34,954 nucleotides of DNA from the IMG/VR virus record IMGVR_UViG_3300045955_000402, positions 1-34,954 of that record; one strand, written 5' to 3'. This stretch comes from a virus. The notes beneath the pieces are model-generated. The model saw only the letters and a list, made by a program, of their open reading frames with translations. It was not told where the DNA came from and searched no databases. A program made the translations under genes and the position numbers. Shown piece after piece: positions 21,061 through 26,865 of the stretch (its first letter is position 1; each line of letters opens with the position of its first letter).

Positions 21061-21437
21061 CCGACACCCCCACCCCCGGCCAGCTGGCGTATGACGTGTG
21101 GCGTCTCGCGCTGCAGCAGACCGTCGGCTACTGGTCGCCCTATGTCTACGCGACGTGGAACGTGGTGCGGCCCGTCGAGCAGGCCGCCTGGGAGGCCGCG
21201 GCGCAGGCGGTGCGGGCCGGGCAGGACCCCCCGGCACGGCTCGCCTGTCCGGCGTGTGGCGCCCACGACATCGCCGTCCTCCACGAGCTCGCGGGCACCA
21301 CCGTGCTGCGCCGGCCGTGCGTGTGCGAGTGCTGCGGCGCCACCTGGGTCCAGGTCTATACCCTGGCGCGCGCGGACGCGCTGCGGCGCCCACCGCCCGC
21401 GGAGGACCTGGAGCATGCCCACCGCCCAGCAACGTAA
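21057..21437 (+). CDS. PTPGQ/WEAAA family fused to a zinc ribbon, copy 5
   Basis: A 126-residue protein. Residues 1-58 follow the family (MTDTPTPGQLAYDVW, then VEQAAWEAAAQAV). Residues 63-110 add a zinc ribbon (LACPACGAHDIAVLHELAGT, then CVCECCGATWVQVYTL). It overlaps copy 4 by ATGA and the next gene by 23 bases. The fusion suggests that the WEAAA helix and zinc ribbons act together, and other zinc ribbons are interleaved in the same gene train. Confidence 0.72.
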   Translation: MTDTPTPGQLAYDVWRLALQQTVGYWSPYVYATWNVVRPVEQAAWEAAAQAVRAGQDPPARLACPACGAHDIAVLHELAGTTVLRRPCVCECCGATWVQVYTLARADALRRPPPAEDLEHAHRPAT

Positions 21438-21699
21438 CGCCTACCGCGTCCTGGGCCGCTGCCTGCACTGTGGCGGCCGCGTCCTCGACCAGCGTCAGTG
21501 GTGTGCGCGCTGCCGGGACGGGGCACACCGCCTGTACTGGACCCGGCGGCAGGCCGGGCTGTGCGTGCAGTGTGGGAAGCAGGTGCGGGGGAAGAAAGCC
21601 CGGTGTCTCGCGTGTACGCAGTATCAGCGGGAGAGGCAATGGCGGTTTATGGCCCGCCGGCGGGCGGCGAGGCGGGACAGGCCGGCGGACTCTGCGTAA
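21415..21699 (+). CDS. Basic double zinc-ribbon protein
   Basis: A 94-residue protein starting MPTAQQRNAYRVLGRCLHCG. Two CxxC...CxxC modules (CLHCGGRVLDQRQWCARC and CVQCGKQVRGKKARCLAC) and a very basic C-terminus (RERQWRFMARRRAARRDRP). It is related in layout to the triple module protein at 9688. GGAGGACCTGGAGC precedes the ATG. It is the last rightward gene of the early train and overlaps tail-to-tail with the lipoprotein gene. Confidence 0.72.
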   Translation: MPTAQQRNAYRVLGRCLHCGGRVLDQRQWCARCRDGAHRLYWTRRQAGLCVQCGKQVRGKKARCLACTQYQRERQWRFMARRRAARRDRPADSA

Positions 21700-21820
21700 C
21701 GGTCTGGATGGTCGACCACACGGTATAGACCCGCGTGGCCGGCGGACAGCCTTCCCGCTCGATGCTGCGCACGCCCCCACACCCGAGCAGGCAGCAGGCG
21801 AGGAGCAGCAGGAGGGGCAT
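21647..21820 (-). CDS. Small Pro-rich lipoprotein, spanin-like (Rz1-type) candidate
   Basis: A 57-residue protein. The signal sequence MPLLLLLACCLLGC has a lipobox ending in LLGC, then GG. The mature part contains Pro and Cys (EREGCPPATRVYTVW, later TQSPPACPASPPAGGP). AGGAG lies six bases upstream. Size, lipobox and Pro content resemble Rz1-type outer-membrane spanins that help disrupt the outer membrane at lysis, but no partner Rz gene is adjacent. It is the last gene of the leftward virion operon and overlaps the early train by 53 bases. Confidence 0.6.
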   Translation of the reverse strand: MPLLLLLACCLLGCGGVRSIEREGCPPATRVYTVWSTIQTVTQSPPACPASPPAGGP

Positions 21821-21829
21821 AGGGGGCTC

Positions 21830-22045
21830 CTAGCGTGCCACCAGCGGCGTCGTGCCATCCTGGCTGCACACACAGACCTCCGGCGTGCTGGACGCGTCCA
21901 CGAGCGCCTGAAGCGCCTGCACGGCCCCTTCCAATCGCAAGCGCTGTTGGAACAAGGTCTGTGTCTCCTGTTCCAAGACGCGCAAACGCAACAGCACGGC
22001 GTCGAGCGCCTGGGTGTGTTCGGCGAGGAGGGTGGCGGCGGTCAT
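21830..22045 (-). CDS. Small coiled-coil protein of the virion operon
   Basis: A 71-residue protein starting MTAATLLAEHTQALDAVLLR. Heptad-like Leu spacing continues to residue 50 (LEQETQTLFQQRLRLEGAVQ), then TPEVCVCSQDGTTPL. The start shares ATGA with the gene upstream. It has no membrane segment, so it is not a typical inner-membrane spanin. It could be a fibre-associated or lysis-associated accessory protein. Confidence 0.6.
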   Translation of the reverse strand: MTAATLLAEHTQALDAVLLRLRVLEQETQTLFQQRLRLEGAVQALQALVDASSTPEVCVCSQDGTTPLVAR

Positions 22046-22332
22046 AGATTGCGCGCACCCACGGCGGCCAGCGCGGCATACGCGGCCGTGATCGCCGGGA
22101 GGACCTGCGCCGTCAGCCCATACGCTGCGTCGTCCAGGGTCGTCTTCTGGAGACCGGCGAGGGCAGGTTCTTCGTCCATCTCTGCCTGGCTCAAGGTGCT
22201 ACTCACGCCCGTGCCACTGGCGTTATAAATCTCGTTGAGCGCGTGCAGTCGTGGTTCGAGACTGGCCAGCACTTCTTTACAGATCGCCGACATCTTGGCC
22301 ACCGTGTCACGCTCCAGTTGATCCATCGGCAT
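22042..22332 (-). CDS. Small helical protein after the S74 fibre gene
   Basis: A 96-residue protein (MPMDQLERDTVAKMSAICKE...) with AGGAG six bases upstream of the ATG. It is helical, with a Ser/Thr-rich middle (YNASGTGVSSTLSQAEMDEE) and a C-terminal Ala-rich helix (LPAITAAYAALAAVG). It lies one base after the S74 fibre stop. No family is recognised; a tail-fibre assembly or phage accessory role is inferred from position. Confidence 0.6.
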   Translation of the reverse strand: MPMDQLERDTVAKMSAICKEVLASLEPRLHALNEIYNASGTGVSSTLSQAEMDEEPALAGLQKTTLDDAAYGLTAQVLPAITAAYAALAAVGARNL

Positions 22333-22333
22333 C

Positions 22334-23464
22334 TTAGACTCCTAGCGCGCTTTCCAGCGCTTCGAGACGTTGGGTGACTTCTTGGAGGGCTCCAACGAGC
22401 CATGGCACTAATTTTGAGTGGTCCATTCCTTGAGGGATTATTTGACCATTTGCGTCAACTTGATCAGGCAGGCCCGTCACGCTCTCGGGAATCACGGCCT
22501 GGGCTTCATGGGCAAGGAAACCGATGCCACTGCTGTCGTCATAGTTCCAGCGAAAGCGCACCGGCCGAAGCTTCGTCACCACCTCCAGCGCTCCAGTGAG
22601 TGCGGTCACGCCAAATTTCAGCCTAACATCTGAGGACGTATTGTACGCCGTCGCGGTGGCCGTGGTACTGATCGAGCCCACCACGCCCCCGGCCTGATTG
22701 AGGAACACCAGCGGCTGAAAGGAGCCGCTATCGCCATCGAGGGGCCGCAGGAGGATGCCCGTGATCGAGTCATGGCGAAAGCGAATGAACAACTGACAGT
22801 TGGCGTCCGGGGTCGCGGCGGCGAGCGACAGCGGCCCCTGGAGGTAGTTGTTGGCGGTGCCGTCGCAGTAGAGATTCCAGCGATTCGTGCCGGCCATCTT
22901 GTGCCCCGCAAAGGAGGCGATGTCCGTCAGCGCGGTCGCCAGGCCATCGAACTGGAGCGCCTGCATGTCATACGTGCTGCGCACCGTTGAGAGCCCCGTG
23001 GCACTCCCCCCCGTAATCGCCACCGCGTCGGCCGTCTGGCGCGACAGCGGCGGCGTCAGGGCTGGCGCGGTATCCACCGCCGTGATGTTCCCGCCACTGA
23101 CCACGGCTGAGGCAATCGGCGTGGTGCCGTCCGGGTACGTCGGCGCACTGGCGCTCTGGAGATAGGCGTAGTGGCTCCCAGGCACCCGGGTAAAACTCCC
23201 CGGCGTACTGTGGGTGTCGGTGGTGAGGGCCAGGTAGTAGGTGCCGGCCGCGCTGGGCAAGGTGATGGCGCGCGCGGGTTGATCGACGTAACTGAGCAGG
23301 CTGCCCTTGCGGACATAGCCCTGCGTGGCGAACGCGGCAATGGTCAGGCCACTGCCCGGGGCGGTGGGCCAGGTGGTCGAGACGATACAGGCGGGGAGGA
23401 GGTCGAAATGCTGGGCGTTCATCTCGGCCAGGGTATCTGGACCACTGCTATGCAGATTCGGCAT
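22334..23464 (-). CDS. Tail fibre/appendage with S74 intramolecular chaperone
   Basis: A 376-residue protein. The last 100 residues are an S74 peptidase (intramolecular chaperone auto-processing) domain: SDVRLKFGVTAL with the catalytic Ser and Lys, LRPVRFRWNYDDSSGIGFLA, HEAQAVIPESVTG, then a C-terminal coiled coil (LVGALQEVTQRLEALES). This domain trimerises the fibre and then cuts itself off. The upstream 275 residues are beta-rich with Gly and Asn, likely the receptor-binding shaft. AGGAGG lies before the ATG. Confidence 0.85.
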   Translation of the reverse strand: MPNLHSSGPDTLAEMNAQHFDLLPACIVSTTWPTAPGSGLTIAAFATQGYVRKGSLLSYVDQPARAITLPSAAGTYYLALTTDTHSTPGSFTRVPGSHYAYLQSASAPTYPDGTTPIASAVVSGGNITAVDTAPALTPPLSRQTADAVAITGGSATGLSTVRSTYDMQALQFDGLATALTDIASFAGHKMAGTNRWNLYCDGTANNYLQGPLSLAAATPDANCQLFIRFRHDSITGILLRPLDGDSGSFQPLVFLNQAGGVVGSISTTATATAYNTSSDVRLKFGVTALTGALEVVTKLRPVRFRWNYDDSSGIGFLAHEAQAVIPESVTGLPDQVDANGQIIPQGMDHSKLVPWLVGALQEVTQRLEALESALGV

Positions 23465-23473
23465 CGTGTCCTC

Positions 23474-24160
23474 CTATGGCACGTCGGCGGGGAGGGCGGA
23501 GAAGTACGCCGTGACGTGCAGGCCACCAACGGCGTCATAGTTCCCGCCCAGGGCTGACGCGAGAATCACGTATGGGATCGGCTCCACCGGCGTGGTATCC
23601 GAGCGAAACGACACCTGTCCACCGCTTTGCCCGGCGCTCAGATCCGTAATGTGCGCCCAGCGGTCATTGGCAATGGCATCGCCCAGAAGGATGCCTGTCA
23701 GACCGCCAGACGTGCCAAAGGCTGTGGTGATCGTCCAGGTCAGGCCTTCACAGCGAAAACCTGCTGGGACGAGGGAGGGAATACTGATCACGCCCGTCCC
23801 GGGGCTGGGGGTGACGTCGATATCTGCAGAGCCCACGATTTTCTCTCCCGGATCTGGGGGTGGGGCACTACTCACAAATGAGTACGCATCGACACTCCAG
23901 AGCAGGACATCCTCGGCATCGTAGAGGCGCAGGTCGTACAGCCCGCGCAGATATACGGTCGCGGACCCCTGGTCATCCATGACCACGGGCTGCGCATTGG
24001 GCACCGTGAGCCAGGGGTCCGCATACGTCACCTTCGGAGTGCTCGTGGAAGGCACATAGCCATACAGCTTCCCGCCGATATTGGGCAGGCCATCCACGAA
24101 GCTCTGGAACAGCGGCCAGGGGATGATCGTCACCACGGTGATGTCGGTACTGGGCGCCAC
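23474..24160 (-). CDS. Tail fibre/spike N-terminal-type protein
   Basis: A 228-residue protein starting at GTG 24160 with AAAGGG upstream. The N-terminus WPLFQSFVDGLPNIGGKLYG followed by YADPWLTVPNAQPVVMDDQG, ATVYLRGLYDLRLYD and DVLLWSVDAYSF matches head-binding or anchor domains of podovirus tailspikes and fibres. The C-terminal third (LTWTITTAFGTSGGLTGILL, GDAIANDRW) is a domain that also occurs at the end of the collagen-like fibre at 32784. It is probably the adaptor that attaches the S74 fibre to the tail. Confidence 0.75.
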   Translation of the reverse strand: MAPSTDITVVTIIPWPLFQSFVDGLPNIGGKLYGYVPSTSTPKVTYADPWLTVPNAQPVVMDDQGSATVYLRGLYDLRLYDAEDVLLWSVDAYSFVSSAPPPDPGEKIVGSADIDVTPSPGTGVISIPSLVPAGFRCEGLTWTITTAFGTSGGLTGILLGDAIANDRWAHITDLSAGQSGGQVSFRSDTTPVEPIPYVILASALGGNYDAVGGLHVTAYFSALPADVP

Positions 24161-24183
24161 ACTGGACCCTTTGCGCTAAAGTT

Positions 24184-24212
24184 TTGCCTTGTCTCGGTCG
24201 ATACGATAGACT
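24184..24212 (+). promoter_or_regulatory. Promoter of the first plus-strand island
   Basis: TTGCCT (24184-24189), a 17-base spacer and TAGACT (24207-24212) would start transcription near 24219, four bases before the first stem of the leader RNA. It faces away from the tail-fibre gene at 24160. Confidence 0.55.
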
Positions 24213-24222
24213 AAGAGTATGT

Positions 24223-24301
24223 TGTTTGGGGCGCGGGTTCGCTACCCGCACGGTGCTCCATTCAGCATCAAGCCCCAAACACTCAACCTGAATGGAGGTT
24301 G
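24223..24301 (+). ncRNA. Three-way-junction leader RNA with kissing SD hairpin
   Basis: P1 is TGTTTGGGGC (24223-24232) with GCCCCAAACA (24272-24281). P2 is GCGGGT-TCGCT-ACCCGC (24233-24249). P3 is GGTGCT-CCATTC-AGCATC (24252-24269, one G-T pair). Together they close a compact three-way junction with linkers of 0-2 bases. Two bases later CAACC and GGTTG (24284-24288, 24297-24301) form a hairpin whose 8-base loop TGAATGGA contains the Shine-Dalgarno. The loop is exactly complementary to TCCATTCA at 24257-24264 (loop of P3 and its closing pair); the complementarity extends to ten bases. A loop-loop contact would hide the ribosome site of the gene at 24304. No known riboswitch class is recognised. 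Confidence 0.65.
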
Positions 24302-24303
24302 TG

Positions 24304-24540
24304 ATGCGACTGTCTCCACTCGATCTTGCCCAACTCATTGTCTACATTCTGCTTGGCCTGGCGATTATCCTGGTCACGGCGCATGCCCTGGTCGTCCTCG
24401 ACGGCATCGAAAAACGCCAGCAGCAGAGCGAGCGCCATCACGAAAAACTGATCATCATGGCCGACACGGCCTTAGCGGACCACACGCGCTTCCTCCAGGA
24501 ACACGATGCCATGCCGGGCCGCCTGCCCAGCGGGCGCTAG
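24304..24540 (+). CDS. Membrane-anchored coiled-coil protein
   Basis: A 78-residue protein starting MRLSPLDLAQLIVYILLGLA; one transmembrane helix (around residues 9-32, LIVYILLGLAIILVTAHALV), then a charged coiled coil (EKRQQQSERHHEKLI). N-terminal anchor plus periplasmic coiled coil is the layout of Rz-like inner-membrane spanins, though the periplasmic part is short. I chose the ATG at 24304 because GGAGG lies five bases before; its translation is probably controlled by the structured leader. Confidence 0.65.
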   Translation: MRLSPLDLAQLIVYILLGLAIILVTAHALVVLDGIEKRQQQSERHHEKLIIMADTALADHTRFLQEHDAMPGRLPSGR

Positions 24541-24551
24541 GAGGACGCGCC

Positions 24552-24806
24552 ATGGACACCACACCGACCCCCCTGGAACTCCTCCAGCGTGCCATGCAGC
24601 TCCACGCCGATACGCTGATTGACCACAAGGAACGCCTCGGCGTGCACCAGCACTGGCTCACCGCCTATGCCGAGATGCTCGAGCGGCATCACCTGCGGAT
24701 GGATGCGCACCAGCAGCGCATGGACGCACTCCAGCGCACCATCGAACATATTGATCTCACGCTCACGGCCATCAAGGACCTGCTCGGCCGCGATAACGGG
24801 CGCTAG
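24552..24806 (+). CDS. Coiled-coil protein
   Basis: An 84-residue protein starting MDTTPTPLELLQRAMQLHAD. It is an almost continuous His-rich helix with heptads (LEMLERHHLRM-like region, then ALQRTIEHIDLTLTAIKDLL). No membrane segment. AGGAGG precedes the ATG. A broken copy of its 3' end lies at 11440-11496. It likely partners the membrane proteins on either side. Confidence 0.65.
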   Translation: MDTTPTPLELLQRAMQLHADTLIDHKERLGVHQHWLTAYAEMLERHHLRMDAHQQRMDALQRTIEHIDLTLTAIKDLLGRDNGR

Positions 24807-24817
24807 GAGGACGGACG

Positions 24818-25066
24818 ATGTCCCTCATGCAAATCGAATTGTACGATGCCCTCAAAGCTGGGGGCACTCCTGAAGCCGAAGCCCGACACGCGGCGATTGA
24901 AGCTGCCGGCTCGACCTCCTTACTCGGCACCCTTGCGGAACGCATCAATGGCTTAGAGCGTCTCGTCCTCTGGATGGGAGGCGTCATGCTGACGCTCCAT
25001 GTCCTGACGCTGGGCTCCGTCCTCGCGCTGGCCTGGCAGGTCCTGCAACGCCTGCCGGTACGCTAG
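24818..25066 (+). CDS. Small tail-anchored membrane protein, holin-like candidate
   Basis: An 82-residue protein starting MSLMQIELYDALKAGGTPEA. The N-terminal half is a soluble helix (EARHAAIEAAGS). The C-terminal half is one transmembrane helix (WMGGVMLTLHVLTLGSVLAL). AGGAGG lies upstream. One membrane span near the C-terminus fits small accessory holins or DUF1640-like coiled-coil proteins. The lysis role is inferred from the neighbouring genes. Confidence 0.6.
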   Translation: MSLMQIELYDALKAGGTPEAEARHAAIEAAGSTSLLGTLAERINGLERLVLWMGGVMLTLHVLTLGSVLALAWQVLQRLPVR

Positions 25067-25075
25067 GAGGGGCGT

Positions 25076-25324
25076 ATGCTGCCCACACTCGAGACTCTGC
25101 TCTATTGGACGCTCCTGACCTTCTGGGGCGTCGTCGGGTTCTGGCTCCTGCTCCTTGCTGGCGGTGCGGTCTTCCTCGCCGCCGTCCTAGGCCTGGATGC
25201 CCTGAGCCGCGCGCTGCACTGCTGTGCCGACTGGTGTGCGCGCTGGCTCTATCCTGAATACACCATCCCCCTGGGGCTGGCCCTGAGCCCGGTCGTGTGC
25301 GTGGCCTGGGCACTGCTGCGCTAA
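25076..25324 (+). CDS. Two-span membrane protein, holin candidate
   Basis: An 82-residue protein starting MLPTLETLLYWTLLTFWGVV. The first hydrophobic span is around residues 8-40 (long enough for two turns through the membrane or one long helix, FWLLLLAGGAVFLAAVLGLD), and a second is at the C-terminus (IPLGLALSPVVCVAWALL). A Cys/Trp-rich connector with charges lies between. AGGAGG upstream. Holin-like by size and topology. Its stop overlaps the stop of the opposing virion gene by 4 bases. Confidence 0.6.
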   Translation: MLPTLETLLYWTLLTFWGVVGFWLLLLAGGAVFLAAVLGLDALSRALHCCADWCARWLYPEYTIPLGLALSPVVCVAWALLR

Positions 25325-26862
25325 TCCGTCAGGCGCGCAGAGCCCCCTGGAGCCCACCAGGATTCCACCTGTGCCCCCTGGGGCCGCGGCCGGCCGGTGA
25401 GTTCAGGCCGCGTCTCCCGTCGTCCTGCATTGACCAGCACGGCGACGGCATTTGGCGACAAGCGCCCCCGCCCCTCAATGATCGTGTCCTTCAACCATGT
25501 GCGGCCTTGATCCGTGAGCAGCATCTGCCCGATACCCTGGCGCGCGGCCGCCACCACAGGCAGGCGCGAGAAGCCAGCCACGTCCGTCATCGGCAGTTCA
25601 ATCTTTTCATACAACCTGGCAATGGTGTGCACCTCTTTCTCAAAACGGTCACGCGCGCCTGGTGTCAGATCGAGCGCGCGATTGATACTCTGACTGGCCT
25701 GGCTCTTGCCACGACGCAACTCATCATAGAGCGCGCGAATTTGAATCGTATTACTCTTCAGGTCAGGGCTGGAGGTGATCTTGCCTTCGATCAGATCGCC
25801 CAGATCATCCGCCGCCATCCGGTTCGCATAATCTTTGCGTGCCTGATGCAGCAGATCGCGGGTGGCCTGGCTCGTTGCCGCTGAGGCATTCATGACGAAG
25901 CCGTTATCGATGGTATCGTCGATAGCCCGCTGCAAGTTCTTGATGAGCTGATAGGCTTCCGAGGACTTGTCCGCCAGCAGATCGGCTTCCTGCCGCAGAT
26001 GACTGCGCATCGTCTGTAAGGCACCAATATCACGCGCGCCAGCCGTCCCCTGCATGAGATCGGTATAGAGTTGCCCGTAGCGTCCCCCGGTTTTGTGCGT
26101 ACGGTCAATCGCGTCCAGCGTATTGAGGATATCAGCCTGTTTGCCGGGCGAGAGCGTCGAGAGATGGCGGCTGATATCGCCCACATCCACATCGACTTTG
26201 GCCGCCCTGACCTGCTCGAAGGCATCCGAAATGACGTCGGCGGGCTTGGGCTGAAACACCTTCTCCGGCAACTGACGTGATTCCTCGGCCGCGTGCTCGA
26301 AGCGCAGCCGCTGGCCACCAGGAGAATTGCGGGCAAACTGGCGGATGATGCCGCGCCCCGCCGACTCGACGACTTCAGGCCCCAGACTCCAGGCCGCTTC
26401 CTTGCCTATCTTCGTCACGTCAATCGGCTCGCCAGCCAGATACTGCCGCACGGTTTCGCCGCCAGCTGCCCCGAGCGCCCCACCGACGGGTTTGGCCCAC
26501 CAGGGTGTGACGATGGTTCCCAGCGCTTCACCCACCGATGCGGGCTGTGTCATCGGCTCGACGGCTGCCCCTACCACGTGCCCGAAGGGGCTTTCACGTA
26601 CGCGCTGCGTGGCGACGTCGGCCACGTTCACGCCTTCGGCTGGCGCCCCGGACTGGAAAGGCAAGCGCTGCTCGCCACGTACCGCCCCCCAGAGCGCCTG
26701 GAGAGGCGAGGGCGTCTGGGCCGTCACCGCTGGCTCAACGGGTACGGCCTGTCCCTCGGCGTGATTCCGCTGCTGCGCCGTCGCCAGCACGTCCTGCTGG
26801 TCTGCTGGCGACAGCTGCTGAAAGGCGGGGTCCGCCCGTAACGCTTCAAGGTCAATCGGCAT
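25321..26862 (-). CDS. Virion/ejection protein
   Basis: A 513-residue protein. It starts MPIDLEALRADPAFQQLSPA, then DQQDVLATAQQ, a lead often seen in phage internal virion proteins. A Gly/Ala-rich segment (PVGGALGAAGGETVRQYLAG) around 125-145 is followed by a long helical region (KPADVISDAFEQVRAAKVDV to RLYEKIELPM). No enzyme motif is recognised. Its place between the transglycosylase protein and the fibre genes corresponds to the ejection-protein block of P22/T7-like phages. Its GAGGT ribosome site is reasonable. Confidence 0.65.
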   Translation of the reverse strand: MPIDLEALRADPAFQQLSPADQQDVLATAQQRNHAEGQAVPVEPAVTAQTPSPLQALWGAVRGEQRLPFQSGAPAEGVNVADVATQRVRESPFGHVVGAAVEPMTQPASVGEALGTIVTPWWAKPVGGALGAAGGETVRQYLAGEPIDVTKIGKEAAWSLGPEVVESAGRGIIRQFARNSPGGQRLRFEHAAEESRQLPEKVFQPKPADVISDAFEQVRAAKVDVDVGDISRHLSTLSPGKQADILNTLDAIDRTHKTGGRYGQLYTDLMQGTAGARDIGALQTMRSHLRQEADLLADKSSEAYQLIKNLQRAIDDTIDNGFVMNASAATSQATRDLLHQARKDYANRMAADDLGDLIEGKITSSPDLKSNTIQIRALYDELRRGKSQASQSINRALDLTPGARDRFEKEVHTIARLYEKIELPMTDVAGFSRLPVVAAARQGIGQMLLTDQGRTWLKDTIIEGRGRLSPNAVAVLVNAGRRETRPELTGRPRPQGAQVESWWAPGGSARLTD

Positions 26863-26865
26863 CGC

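Noticed and set aside
24223-24281. tRNA or tRNA-like gene
   Set aside because: The GGGTTCGCTACCC arm resembles a T-arm, but the order and number of arms are wrong, there is no anticodon arm of correct length and no CCA-compatible acceptor end.
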